Positions 19,534-28,515 of a stretch of 64,000 nucleotides of DNA are shown here, piece by piece (the first letter of the stretch is position 1; each line of letters opens with the position of its first letter). The stretch is from JASSUD01 sp031963445 (lineage in GTDB: Bacteria; Pseudomonadota; Gammaproteobacteria; Burkholderiales; Burkholderiaceae): NCBI GenBank assembly GCA_031963445.1, contig JASSUH010000001.1, positions 372,001 to 436,000 of the forward strand, read 5' to 3'. The notes beneath the pieces were generated by a model that saw nothing but the letters and a program-made list of their open reading frames with translations, was not told the DNA's origin and ran no database searches. The position numbers and the translations under genes are program-made.

Positions 19534-21831
19534 ATGTCCAATTCAGCCGATAACAAATTACGCGATGCCGCGCTCGATTATCATGAGTTTCCAACACCTG
19601 GAAAGATTTCAGTGACACCGACCAAGCAGCTGCTTAATCAACGTGATTTGGCACTTGCTTATTCGCCTGGTGTTGCGTTTGCTTGCGAAGAAATTAAGGC
19701 TGATCCACTGAAAGCCGCTCGCTTTACAAGTCGCAGCAATTTGGTTGGCGTGGTGACAAATGGCACGGCAGTACTTGGTTTAGGCGATATTGGTGCGCTT
19801 GCATCAAAACCTGTGATGGAAGGCAAAGCGGTATTGTTTAAAAAATTCGCGGGCATTGATGTATTCGATATTGAAATCAACGAAAAAGATCCGTTAAAAC
19901 TAGTCGATATTATTGCCGCTCTTGAACCAACTTTTGGCGGCATTAATTTAGAAGATATAAAAGCACCTGATTGCTTTATCGTCGAACGCGAATGCCATAA
20001 GCGCATGAAAATTCCTGTGTTTCATGACGATCAGCATGGCACAGCGATTGTGGTAGCGGCTGCTATTACTAACGGACTTAAGATAATCGGCAAAAAATTA
20101 AGTGAAGTTAAATTAGTCACTTCCGGGGCAGGTGCCGCGGCGTTGGCTTGCCTTGATTTGTTGGTCGATCTTGGCCTACCCATGCAAAATATTTGGGTCA
20201 CTGACTTAGCAGGTGTCGTCTATGAGGGGCGCACTGAGCTGATGGATCCTGAAAAAGCGCGCTTCGCACAGCCAACTAGCGCACGCTCACTGGCTGAAGT
20301 GATTGATGGTGCAGATATATTCCTAGGCTTATCAGCCGGTGGCGTGCTGCAACCGGCAATGATCAGGCATATGGCAAAACAGCCATTAATTCTTGCGCTG
20401 GCGAATCCCACGCCAGAAATTTTGCCGGAAATTGCACTTCAAGAACGACCTGACGCGATTCTCGCCACCGGTCGCACTGATTATCCGAATCAAGTTAACA
20501 ATGTTCTGTGCTTTCCTTTTATTTTCCGTGGCGCACTCGATGCGGGTGCTACGACAATCACACGGGAAATGGAAATTGCGGCAGTGAATGCTATCGCTGA
20601 ACTCACACGCCAAGAGCAAAGCGACATTGTCGCAAGCGCTTATGGCATTCAAGATTTATCGTTTGGCCCGCAATATTTAATTCCTAAACCATTCGATCCA
20701 CGCTTACTGGTCAAAATTGCGCCAGCTGTCGCACAAGCTGCGATGGATGCGGGCGTTGCTACGCGGCCGATTGAAGATATGGATGCATATCGGCAGCACT
20801 TACAGCAATTTGTCTATCACAGTGGCACGGTGATGAAGCCGCTTTTTGCGTTGGCTAAAAAAGTGCCGCCTGAGAAAAAACGTATTGTGTTTTGCGAAGG
20901 CGAAGAAGAGCGCGTATTGCGTGCGGTGCAAGTGGTGGTCGATGAAGAAATTGCGACACCTATTCTCGTGGGCCGCCCAGCCGTCATTGAACAGCGTATT
21001 GCGCGCTATGGGCTGCGTTTAGTGTCGGAACAAGATTTTAAAATCGTCAATCCGGAGCACGACGAACGTTACCGCAACTACTGGCAGACCTATCACAAAA
21101 TGATGATGCGCCGCGGCATTACCGAGCAACTTGCCAAAGTTGAAATGCGTCGCCGCACGACGCTAATTGGCTCCATGCTGCTGCATAAAGGTGAAGCCGA
21201 TGGCATGATCTGCGGCACCATCAGCACCACACATCGGCATCTACATTTCCTTGATCAGGTGATCGGTAAACGCCCTGGCTGCTCGGTTTATGCGGCAATG
21301 AATGGGTTGGTGCTACCCAATCGGCAGATTTTTATTGCAGATACCCATGTGAACGTTGATCCAACGCCAGAGCAACTCGTAGAAATTACGTTGATGGCAG
21401 CAGAAGAAGTACGCCGCTTTGGCATTGAGCCTAAGATTGCGTTGGTTTCGCATTCAAACTTCGGCTCAAGTCATGCGCCTTCTGCGCAAAAAATGCGCGT
21501 TACGCTTGCGTTACTACGCGAACGCGCGCCTCATCTAGAGGTCGATGGTGAAATGCATGGAGATTGCGCATTGGATGCCGAGCAGCGCAAAGAAATCATG
21601 CCTGACTCAACGCTCACTGGAGATGCCAACTTACTGATATTTCCTAATATTGATGCCGCTAATATTTCCTACAATTTGCTAAAAACAGTAGCCGGCAACA
21701 ATATTGCAATTGGGCCTATTCTTTTAGGGGCTAACAAGCCTGCCCATATTTTGACGCAGGCTGCCACTACGCGCCGTATTGTCAATATGACTGCGCTTGT
21801 GGTCGCTGATGCAGTAGCGGCCTCTCGCTAA
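19534..21831 (+). CDS. maeB: NADP-dependent malic enzyme fused to a phosphotransacetylase-like domain
   Basis: Decarboxylates malate to pyruvate with NADPH formation. The 765 residues have the MaeB architecture: malic enzyme N-terminal and NAD-binding domains (about 1-430, with LALAYSPGVAFACEEI, FHDDQHGTAIVVAAA and TSGAGAAALACLDLL), then a phosphate acetyltransferase-like domain (about 435-765, with GEEERVLRAVQVV and VDGEMHGDCALDAEQR). That domain usually acts as an allosteric acetyl-CoA sensor rather than an active enzyme. ATG at 19534. A hairpin-rich type C repeat lies just downstream. Confidence 0.97.
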   Translation: MSNSADNKLRDAALDYHEFPTPGKISVTPTKQLLNQRDLALAYSPGVAFACEEIKADPLKAARFTSRSNLVGVVTNGTAVLGLGDIGALASKPVMEGKAVLFKKFAGIDVFDIEINEKDPLKLVDIIAALEPTFGGINLEDIKAPDCFIVERECHKRMKIPVFHDDQHGTAIVVAAAITNGLKIIGKKLSEVKLVTSGAGAAALACLDLLVDLGLPMQNIWVTDLAGVVYEGRTELMDPEKARFAQPTSARSLAEVIDGADIFLGLSAGGVLQPAMIRHMAKQPLILALANPTPEILPEIALQERPDAILATGRTDYPNQVNNVLCFPFIFRGALDAGATTITREMEIAAVNAIAELTRQEQSDIVASAYGIQDLSFGPQYLIPKPFDPRLLVKIAPAVAQAAMDAGVATRPIEDMDAYRQHLQQFVYHSGTVMKPLFALAKKVPPEKKRIVFCEGEEERVLRAVQVVVDEEIATPILVGRPAVIEQRIARYGLRLVSEQDFKIVNPEHDERYRNYWQTYHKMMMRRGITEQLAKVEMRRRTTLIGSMLLHKGEADGMICGTISTTHRHLHFLDQVIGKRPGCSVYAAMNGLVLPNRQIFIADTHVNVDPTPEQLVEITLMAAEEVRRFGIEPKIALVSHSNFGSSHAPSAQKMRVTLALLRERAPHLEVDGEMHGDCALDAEQRKEIMPDSTLTGDANLLIFPNIDAANISYNLLKTVAGNNIAIGPILLGANKPAHILTQAATTRRIVNMTALVVADAVAASR

Positions 21832-21857
21832 AAATCAGATCTTACCTAATGAATTAA

Positions 21858-21992
21858 GGAACCTCTGCAAAACCCCAAGGGCCAGGCATGGCTTTGCCGC
21901 CCAAAGGGGTTTTACAGATATTCTTTAAGGAATATCTGCCTAGCTTCTGTAGTAAGGAATGCTGTAACTAGACGGTACAACATTCCTTACCA
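21858..21992. repeat. Type C repeat with three successive hairpins after maeB
   Basis: It begins GGAACCTCTGCAAAACCCC after TTAA. Three inverted repeats follow in a row: aaaaccccaagggc / gcccaaaggggtttt (21869-21882, 21899-21913), cagatattc / gaatatctg (21915-21923, 21930-21938) and gtaaggaatgctgta / tacaacattccttac (21952-21966, 21976-21990, one mismatch). They could together end maeB transcription. The stretch from 21993 to the barstar gene shows no further feature. Confidence 0.65.
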
Positions 21993-22217
21993 CAAGACAC
22001 AACAACGCCACGCAGATAGACAGAGCTTTCTTAAAGCAGAGATTGATTCTCAAAGCTAATCAAGCTATTCTTGCGCCTTCGGCTAATAGGCTTCATCTAG
22101 AACGAGCGCTTTTCGTTCTACACTCTTACACGCATAGGCGCCCTCTGCCATAGCCTATATTCATACGCCTGGCCCGAATTTCAATCAATCTTCAATGCTT
22201 TGTGGAATGGCAATGGT

Positions 22218-22835
22218 ATGAGCGAAAATCTTTATCTACATGATGCGCGTGTCACAAATGATGTATGGAACACGCCCACCCCTAACGTTTTTCAGCAATT
22301 GTTGCTCATGCGTGAGCTCGAGCATAAACAAAGCAAGCAACCCGCTTATCAAGCTCCTTTAAACGAAACGAATAGCACTCTTTTTAAAAGCGTGCGCCCC
22401 AATGTTGTACAGTCGATTCGCGCTTTTAAAGGGATTGAGTTAGCTGCTGAAGCAAATAAACTAGATCAGCATTTTCTGTATGCGAACTGTGGTGCAGCAG
22501 AGACAAAAGCTGAAGTGCTTGCCACTATTTCATCGTCATTTCTGATTCCGAAACCGTTTGGCAAAAGCTACGATGCGTTACGCACAACGCTCACTGAGCT
22601 CGTCGATAAAGCCGGCCCACAGTCTGGTTTTGTGGTGATGCTTGAAAGGCTACCTGCGACGCAAAAATTTGACAAAGAAGCGCGCGAAACGCTGCTCGAA
22701 GTATTTCGTGATGCAGCTGATTTCTGGGCTGCACGTAAAATTAACTTCAGAGTTTTTTATTCCTTCGCGTTAAAAAGCTGTGCGACGCATGTATTTACTA
22801 AAGCTACTAAAGGACGACGCGCGAGCGTTAGATAA
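22218..22835 (+). CDS. Barstar family protein (RNase inhibitor-like)
   Basis: The C-terminal half (about 85-190) matches the barstar fold: HFLYANCGAAETKAEVLATI at the first strand and helix, FGKSYDALRTTLTELV with the conserved FGxxxDAL motif, a strand GFVVMLERLP, and a final FRVFYSF strand. The N-terminal 80 residues are polar and specific to this group. The start is the ATG at 22218. Barstar inhibits barnase-type secreted ribonucleases and is normally encoded beside its enzyme. No barnase-like frame is present on either side, so this is an orphan inhibitor or has another partner. Confidence 0.85.
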   Translation: MSENLYLHDARVTNDVWNTPTPNVFQQLLLMRELEHKQSKQPAYQAPLNETNSTLFKSVRPNVVQSIRAFKGIELAAEANKLDQHFLYANCGAAETKAEVLATISSSFLIPKPFGKSYDALRTTLTELVDKAGPQSGFVVMLERLPATQKFDKEARETLLEVFRDAADFWAARKINFRVFYSFALKSCATHVFTKATKGRRASVR

Positions 22836-22897
22836 TCTCTGAGTTAAAAAAACATCGTTTAACCAGACAGCAACGCTTTATTTTTATCATTTAGAAA

Positions 22898-22948
22898 AAC
22901 GCTGAATCAGCCATAAGTAGTATCAGGGCTGATTCAGCGTTTTTTTTT
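22898..22948. terminator. Rho-independent terminator after the barstar gene
   Basis: A 15-bp perfect stem (aacgctgaatcagcc 22898-22912; ggctgattcagcgtt 22927-22941) with a 14-base loop is followed by a run of eight or nine T. The left side carries an A run, so it could work in both directions. The stem resembles the GCGCTGAAT end of type D repeats and may derive from one. Confidence 0.85.
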
Positions 22949-22977
22949 GGTGTCATTTATTACATCACCTAGATGTA

Positions 22978-23073
22978 TGTTCAAAATTACAAAGAAGAAA
23001 AGTGTTAAAGGTGATTGGTAGTTATGTTGGGGGTCCGCATGTAATAAAACCCTTCACTCCAACCTACGAACTT
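22978..23073. repeat. Left arm of a split type A repeat
   Basis: Contains TTCAAAATTACAAAG, then 'aaaggtgattggtagttatgttgggggtcc' and 'ctccaacctacgaactt' in pieces. It is an inverted match, over its whole length, to 23578-23664. The two arms enclose the 98-residue gene at 23217-23513, with about 500 bp between them instead of the usual 20. Confidence 0.7.
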
Positions 23074-23216
23074 AATGCTACTATCGCGCAGAATTTTTAT
23101 AAGAATTTTCTTATTTGCCTAAGTTGAGACCATCAATCTAGCTCTATTTTTTGCATACAGGCCGCTCCACTCTGATTCGAGATGGAGCAAAGTAGTGTTT
23201 ATAAAAAGGAGAAAAC

Positions 23217-23513
23217 ATGACAATAACCCCAATACTCCACGCTTCCCAGTGGGGCAATACGAATGCCAACACTCAAACTAAGAAAAGTCCAGACTGGTTG
23301 GCGAAAGTTGAAAACTCAAATGACTCTGTCAAGCCGTTATGGAAAAACCCTTTCTTTATAACGATCGTTAGTGGTCTGTGTGGGTTTGTAGCCGCCCCTC
23401 TTTTATTGCCTGCCTCTTCTTCTCTGTTGCTTTTGCTTGCGACAGATCTCTTGATTGGCTGTGCTATTGAACTACTCTGGAGTCACATCGCCGAGTCGCA
23501 TACCTTAGCGTAA
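23217..23513 (+). CDS. Small hypothetical membrane protein (98 aa)
   Basis: AAAAAGGAG stands at a good distance before the ATG, so translation is likely. The N-terminal 45 residues are polar. Two adjoining membrane spans follow (about 46-65, FFITIVSGLCGFVAAPLLLP; about 70-88, LLLLLATDLLIGCAIELL), and the tail is short. No family is recognised. The gene sits between two inverted arms of a type A repeat, as cargo of a composite element would. The nearby spacer 23074-23216 carries no other feature. Confidence 0.65.
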   Translation: MTITPILHASQWGNTNANTQTKKSPDWLAKVENSNDSVKPLWKNPFFITIVSGLCGFVAAPLLLPASSSLLLLLATDLLIGCAIELLWSHIAESHTLA

Positions 23514-23577
23514 AGTTCGCAGCCTAGTGACAGAGCCCAGGTTAAGGCGAGTTTTGCTTCTGCTTGCCTCTAAAGAC

Positions 23578-23664
23578 AAGTTCGTAGTTGGGGTGACGAA
23601 GGAACCCCAACATCCGCACCAATCACCTTTAGTCTCATCTTTTCACAGACTTTGAACTGGTTCT
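23578..23664. repeat. Right arm of the split type A repeat
   Basis: AGTTCGTAGTTGGGGTGACG, then GGAACCCCAACATCC, CACCAATCACCTTTAG and finally TTTGAACTGGTTCT. It is the inverse of the left arm at 22978-23073. Its last base is also the first base of the rsmE stop codon read on the minus strand. Confidence 0.72.
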
Positions 23665-24428
23665 TAACTCCACCCATCCCAATAGGCAGCTAAGCTAGCA
23701 AACATCGCCATGCCTGCCGTTTCGGTACGAAGAATACGTGGCCCCAGGTGTATGGGGGTAAAACTATGTGCCACTGCAGCACTTTCTTCTGCTTCCGTTA
23801 AACCGCCTTCCGGCCCAATTAACAAAAAAATGGGTTCAGAAGGCGGCTGTTTCGGTAAAGCATTAAAGTTTTGTGCAGCCCTTGGTGATGGCATAAGCCG
23901 AGAGCCATCAAACTCATTTGTACTAGGTGGCAACGTCGCTAGCCATGCGTTCAATGAAATAGGTGCTGCAATCGTTGGCGGTAAATTACGGCCACACTGT
24001 TCACAAGCTGAATGCACCAATGCTTCCCAATGCAAACGGCGTCGCTGAGCACGCTCCTCATTTAAGCGCACAACACTTTTGGCTGTGAGCAACGGCACAA
24101 TCGCACTAACGCCTAATTCGACTGCTTTCTCTATCAACCAATCCATCTTTTCATTACTGGCTATACCTTGAGCCAACGTAATTTGATAGGGAAGTTCAAC
24201 CTCACGTTCAATATGCGCACCAAGCGTAACTAGCGCAGATTTTTTATCAAGCGCAGTGAGCGTTGCGTTGAATTCACCACCAGTCCCATTAAACAATACA
24301 AGCGTGTCACCTGGCGACACACGCAATACTTGCAAATGTCGCTTCACTTCATCTGGCAGAGTAAGCGTTACGCCACTCGTAAGCGGCAGCGGTACAAAAA
24401 AGCGAGGTATAGACAAGATAGCGACCAA
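23664..24428 (-). CDS. rsmE: 16S rRNA (uracil-1498-N3) methyltransferase
   Basis: Methylates U1498 of 16S rRNA. The 254 residues show the N-terminal RNA-binding barrel (HLQVLRVSPGDTLVLFNGTG), the conserved ALAQGI-like element TLAQGIASNEKMDWLIEKAV, and the SPOUT knot motifs LLIGPEGGLTEAEE and LGPRILRTETAGMAMFASL. There is no ATG near the front. The frame opens with TTG at 24428, and a second TTG at 24416 (giving MSIPRFF) would match family starts better. An extra Ser/Pro-rich insert lies near 165-190. Confidence 0.95.
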   Translation of the reverse strand: MVAILSIPRFFVPLPLTSGVTLTLPDEVKRHLQVLRVSPGDTLVLFNGTGGEFNATLTALDKKSALVTLGAHIEREVELPYQITLAQGIASNEKMDWLIEKAVELGVSAIVPLLTAKSVVRLNEERAQRRRLHWEALVHSACEQCGRNLPPTIAAPISLNAWLATLPPSTNEFDGSRLMPSPRAAQNFNALPKQPPSEPIFLLIGPEGGLTEAEESAAVAHSFTPIHLGPRILRTETAGMAMFASLAAYWDGWS

Positions 24429-24460
24429 AAGTTTAGGCGATGATTTGTGAGTAGGTTCTT

Positions 24461-24613
24461 AGAGCTTGTTCGTAATCTTTTAAAGTGGTTGTGTTGGGGT
24501 TCCGTATTTAATTAAATGAGTCACCCCAACCTATGAAAAATGCCAAAGAATCATAGGTTGGGGTGACGAAGGAACCCCAACACAACCCCCTTTTGAAGAT
24601 GATGAACAGGCGC
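24461..24613. repeat. Type A palindromic repeat
   Basis: AGAGCTTGTTCGTAATC at the left and GATGAACAGGCGCT at the right, with two facing GTTGGGG palindromes; one carries the 'gtatttaattaaatgag' variant. It lies between the divergent rsmE and tkt. The following 24614-24771 shows no feature. Confidence 0.85.
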
Positions 24614-24771
24614 TAATGGTCAAGGCACTTCTTGGCCTTAACTTATATAGATCTTTCTTAAGTTTAACGTAGAGGCAGGGGGTCTGTTAAAATGCGACGC
24701 TTTATAGACATAAATTTTATGTCATCAAAGAAGTGCTGAAAGCTAGGCGCAGAATGATACCTACTTTGCTA

Positions 24772-24817
24772 GGGAGCCTCTGCATAACGCAATCCTTGGG
24801 AGTACGCAGAGACTCTT
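24772..24817. repeat. Type C repeat fragment
   Basis: GGGAGCCTCTGCATAACGC at the left pairs with GCAGAGACTCT at the right, forming a short hairpin about 60 bp before the tkt start. Its end sequence is that of the type C elements. Confidence 0.55.
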
Positions 24818-24878
24818 TAATGTTCTTTGCTCCCCACTTATTCAACATCTTCTTTAAGCGTTGCTTCTCAATTTCCAT

Positions 24879-26912
24879 ATGAGCCTTCTTCCCTCTTCGC
24901 AAGCCAAGTTGATGGCAAATGCAATCCGTGTGCTAGCAATCGATGCTGTACAACAAGCCAACTCCGGTCACCCGGGCATGCCAATGGGTATGGCCGACAT
25001 CGCCGTAGCTTTGTGGCATAGGCATTTAAAGCATAACCCGCTCAATCCACAATGGCCTGATCGAGATCGCTTTGTTCTGTCCAACGGTCATGGCTCAATG
25101 TTGATTTATGCGCTGTTGCATTTAACAGGCTATGAGTTGCCCCTAGAAGAGTTGAAAAATTTCCGGCAATTACACAGTAAAACGCCAGGGCACCCAGAAG
25201 TAGGCATCACCCCAGGCGTTGAAACGACGACCGGGCCGCTTGGTCAAGGTTTAGCCAATGCGGTTGGCATGGCGCTAGCGGAAGCGCTGTTAGCGCGCGA
25301 ATTCAATCTCGATGAAGCCAATAAAATCGTAGACCACTACACCTATGCGTTCGTCGGTGATGGCTGCTTAATGGAAGGGTTATCGCACGAAGCATGCTCG
25401 TTAGCAGGAACATGGAAGCTGAATAAGCTGATCGTGTTTTACGATGACAACGGCATTTCCATTGACGGCAAAGTGCAACACTGGTTTGCCGATGACACAC
25501 CGAAGCGTTTTGAAGCCTATGGCTGGCATGTAATACGTGATGTCAATGGACATGATGTAGATGCAGTAGACGCAGCGATTGTGACGGCCAAAAAGGCAGA
25601 TAAACCTACCCTAATTTGCTGTAAAACAATTATCGGTAAAGGCTCCCCAGCTAAAGCCGGCACTCATGACGTACATGGCGCCCCCCTTGGCGCAGCAGAA
25701 ATTGCCGCAACCCGGGAAGCATTGGGATGGAACGCCGAACCGTTTGTTATTCCCACTGAGGTTTATCAAGCGTGGAATGCCAAAGAAAGCGGCGCGCAAG
25801 CTGAAAAATTATGGAACGAGCGTTTAGCTAACTATCGCCGCCAATATCCAACACAAGCTGCCGAGTTCGAACGACGCGTAGCAGGTGAGCTGCCTGCTAA
25901 TTGGAAAGACGCCGTACAAGCACTGATTGCACAAGCTAACCAAAAAGCCGAAACCATTGCCACGCGCCGCGCTTCGCAATTGACCATAGAAGGAATTGCG
26001 GCGGTACTGCCCGAATTGCTTGGGGGCTCGGCTGATCTCACTGGCTCGAATCTAACCAATTGGAAAGCCGCTACCCCAGTGCGCGCGACTACTGCGGGCA
26101 TACAGTGGGGCAATCATATTAATTATGGCGTGCGCGAATTTGGTATGAGTGCGATGCTAAATGGGATTGCTTTGCACGGTGGCTATCTGCCTTTTGGTGG
26201 CACCTTCCTAACTTTCTCTGACTACAGCCGCAATGCCCTTCGCGTGGCTGCGCTGATGAAGTGCCGCTCGATTTTTGTTTTCACGCACGATTCAATCGGC
26301 CTTGGCGAAGATGGCCCCACTCACCAAGCTGTCGAACATTTAGCAAGCCTGCGCTTAATTCCTGGCTTAGATGTGTGGCGTCCAGCAGATACGGTTGAAA
26401 CAGCTGTGGCGTGGACGCAAGCGATTGAGCGTCAAGCACCTTCGTGTCTCGTTTTCAGTCGGCAAAATTTACCGTTTATCGAGCGCAGTGAGTCGCAGCT
26501 TACTCAAGTGGCGAAAGGCGGCTACATCCTGCGCGATTGGAATGAAGAAATGGTAGCGCGCAAAGTGATTTTGCTGGCGACCGGCTCAGAGGTCGAATTA
26601 GCCCTCGCCGCCATCGAGCCTCTTGCGCGCGAAGGAATTGCTGCACGCGTTGTTTCAATGCCGTCCACCACCGTATTTGACCGTCAAGACGCTACCTGGC
26701 GTGAGCAGGTACTTCCGCCACAAGTTGTGCGAGTTGCGATCGAAGCAGGGGTAGGCGATTTTTGGCGTAAATATGTAGGACTGACCGGTGGTGTGGTTGC
26801 AATTGATACTTTTGGTGAATCAGCGCCAGCTTCAGCACTCTTCAAACATTTTGGCTTTACGGTAGAAAAAGTAGTCAGCACCGCCAAGGCTGCGCTGAAT
26901 TGGCAACCATAA
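24879..26912 (+). CDS. tkt: Transketolase
   Basis: Transfers two-carbon units between sugar phosphates in the non-oxidative pentose phosphate pathway, with thiamine diphosphate. The 677 residues show ANSGHPGMPMGMADIAVALW, the cofactor motif GDGCLMEGLSHEAC, GGSADLTGSN, and EDGPTHQAVEHLASLR. I take the ATG at 24879 (MSLLPSSQAKLMANAIRVL); an in-frame TTG at 24861 adds six residues not typical of the family. It lies upstream of gap on the same strand, as in Burkholderia. Confidence 0.98.
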   Translation: MSLLPSSQAKLMANAIRVLAIDAVQQANSGHPGMPMGMADIAVALWHRHLKHNPLNPQWPDRDRFVLSNGHGSMLIYALLHLTGYELPLEELKNFRQLHSKTPGHPEVGITPGVETTTGPLGQGLANAVGMALAEALLAREFNLDEANKIVDHYTYAFVGDGCLMEGLSHEACSLAGTWKLNKLIVFYDDNGISIDGKVQHWFADDTPKRFEAYGWHVIRDVNGHDVDAVDAAIVTAKKADKPTLICCKTIIGKGSPAKAGTHDVHGAPLGAAEIAATREALGWNAEPFVIPTEVYQAWNAKESGAQAEKLWNERLANYRRQYPTQAAEFERRVAGELPANWKDAVQALIAQANQKAETIATRRASQLTIEGIAAVLPELLGGSADLTGSNLTNWKAATPVRATTAGIQWGNHINYGVREFGMSAMLNGIALHGGYLPFGGTFLTFSDYSRNALRVAALMKCRSIFVFTHDSIGLGEDGPTHQAVEHLASLRLIPGLDVWRPADTVETAVAWTQAIERQAPSCLVFSRQNLPFIERSESQLTQVAKGGYILRDWNEEMVARKVILLATGSEVELALAAIEPLAREGIAARVVSMPSTTVFDRQDATWREQVLPPQVVRVAIEAGVGDFWRKYVGLTGGVVAIDTFGESAPASALFKHFGFTVEKVVSTAKAALNWQP

Positions 26913-26943
26913 GCGCCTTGCGCAAACAGAAGAGCACTTTCTC

Positions 26944-27014
26944 AATCATTTGCAATACAACCTATTCTGCACAGACAGAACCTGGCGAGGCGAGCAACGC
27001 CGTTGCAAATGATT
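26944..27014. repeat. Inverted repeat spanning the tkt-gap spacer
   Basis: AATCATTTGCAA (26944-26955) and TTGCAAATGATT (27003-27014) are perfect inverses, with matching CTC/GAG outside them. About 47 bases lie between, including 'cacagacagaacc'. It could form a large hairpin in the tkt-gap transcript. It does not match the A to D repeat types closely. Confidence 0.5.
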
Positions 27015-27055
27015 AGAGAGATTAATTGTTACAGACAGATTGAATAAGGAGCACT

Positions 27056-28075
27056 ATGACGACTCGCAAGACTCGTGTCGCTATCAATGGTTACGGCAGA
27101 ATTGGGCGCAATACGCTGCGCGCGTTTTATGAAAATGGCAAACAGCACAACCTCGAAATCGTCGCACTCAACGATTTAAGCAATGTGCAAGCAAGTGCTC
27201 ATTTAACGCAATATGACTCGGTGCACGGTAAATTCCCCGGCACGATAGAAGTCGATGGTGATTTCTTAGTCATCAATGGTGATCGAATTCATGCGTTAGC
27301 AACCCGCAACCCAGATGAGTTGCCGTGGAGAGAACTTGAGATTGATGTCGTCTTAGAATGCACAGGCTATTACACCAGTAAAGAAAAAGCCAACGCTCAC
27401 CTTAAGCAGGGTGCCAAGAAAGTACTGATTTCCGCACCAGGCGCTAAAGATGTCGATGCGACGATTGTTTATGGCGTTAATCACCAAACAATCAAAAAAG
27501 AGCACACCGTTATTTCAAACGCTTCATGCACAACCAACTGCCTAGCTCCGTTGGTTAAGCCACTGCATGAAAAAATCGGTCTGATCAGCGGCTTGATGAC
27601 TACTGTACACGCCTATACGAATGATCAAGTGCTCACCGATGTTTTTCACAAAGACGTCCGACGTGCGCGTTCAGCGACACAAAACCTAATTCCAGCTAAA
27701 ACGGGTGCAGCCTCTGCGCTTGGCCTAGTATTGCCAGAACTACAAGGCAAGCTGGATGGCTTTGCGATTCGTGTCCCTACCATTAATGTATCGCTGGTAG
27801 ATTTGTCATTTATCGCAGCGCGCGACACCAGCGTGGAAGAAGTCAACGCAATCCTAAAAGAAGCTGCAGATGGCCCATTAAAAGGCATCCTCACTTACAA
27901 CACGTTGCCACTTGTCTCGACGGACTTTAATCACAACCCAGCTTCGTCGATCTTTGATGCCACGTTGACCAAAGTCTCTGGTCGCCAAGTTAAAGTTTGT
28001 AGTTGGTACGACAATGAATGGGGTTTCTCCAATCGTATGTTAGATACCGCTGTTGCTCTCGCTGAAGCAAAATAA
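27056..28075 (+). CDS. gap: Glyceraldehyde-3-phosphate dehydrogenase, type I
   Basis: Oxidises glyceraldehyde 3-phosphate with phosphate and NAD in glycolysis, or the reverse. The 339 residues begin RVAINGYGRIGRNTLRAF (Rossmann motif), carry the active-site SNASCTTNCLAPL with the catalytic Cys, and end with WYDNEWGFSNRMLDT. AATAAGGAG precedes the ATG. In free-living relatives pgk and pyk follow, but here the next gene is an unknown membrane protein. Confidence 0.98.
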   Translation: MTTRKTRVAINGYGRIGRNTLRAFYENGKQHNLEIVALNDLSNVQASAHLTQYDSVHGKFPGTIEVDGDFLVINGDRIHALATRNPDELPWRELEIDVVLECTGYYTSKEKANAHLKQGAKKVLISAPGAKDVDATIVYGVNHQTIKKEHTVISNASCTTNCLAPLVKPLHEKIGLISGLMTTVHAYTNDQVLTDVFHKDVRRARSATQNLIPAKTGAASALGLVLPELQGKLDGFAIRVPTINVSLVDLSFIAARDTSVEEVNAILKEAADGPLKGILTYNTLPLVSTDFNHNPASSIFDATLTKVSGRQVKVCSWYDNEWGFSNRMLDTAVALAEAK

Positions 28076-28114
28076 GCAGCAACGGATTGGTTTTTTCTTG
28101 CATAAACATGCGAC

Positions 28115-28147
28115 GGGCCGCTTAAGGTAAATAACCTTAAGCGGCCC
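28115..28147. terminator. Strong hairpin after gap
   Basis: GGGCCGCTTAAGGT and its exact inverse ACCTTAAGCGGCCC form a 14-bp stem with a 5-base loop, 40 bp after the gap stop. No T run follows, so it may be a pause or stability hairpin rather than a full terminator. Confidence 0.5.
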
Positions 28148-28150
28148 GAT

Positions 28151-28197
28151 TCGTAGGTTGGGGTGACGCAGGAACCCCAACACAACCCACCTCCGAA
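28151..28197. repeat. Single inner arm of a type A repeat
   Basis: TCGTAGGTTGGGGTGACGCA then GGAACCCCAACACAACCCAC: one inner palindrome with its right flank, lacking the AGAACC outer ends. It is probably a deletion remnant. The rest of 28198-28390 shows no feature. Confidence 0.65.
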
Positions 28198-28395
28198 CAA
28201 CATCATTCCAATTACCACAGCAGCACGTTGGATTCCCGCCACCCGCGGACATCATCACCCATTAAACGGTTTATCGCCGTCACACCTTAAACGCCCGTTT
28301 ACAGCCAAATACAGCGAGAAATAGGAAAAACCTAATTTGTGCCAGCGCTCTTAATTTTTTAGCTGCACTCAGTTGTATCTCAAGCTCATCTATAT

Positions 28396-28414
28396 AATAA
28401 TGATTCTTATTTTC
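28396..28414. promoter_or_regulatory. Possible Fur box and promoter
   Basis: AATAATGATTCTTATTTTC agrees at 14 of 19 positions with the Escherichia coli Fur consensus GATAATGATAATCATTATC. It overlaps a possible -10 box (AATAAT at 28396-28401, 17 bases after TTGTAT at 28373-28378), about 100 bp before the membrane protein at 28516. Iron control of that gene is an inference. Confidence 0.35.
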
Positions 28415-28515
28415 AATACTTAATAGTTCCTATTACCTATTGACTCTGCATAAGCCGACTCGCCCCATTCGTTCGGCCTCCCAATCTAAAACCTAGATTT
28501 TTTCAAGGACAAAAA

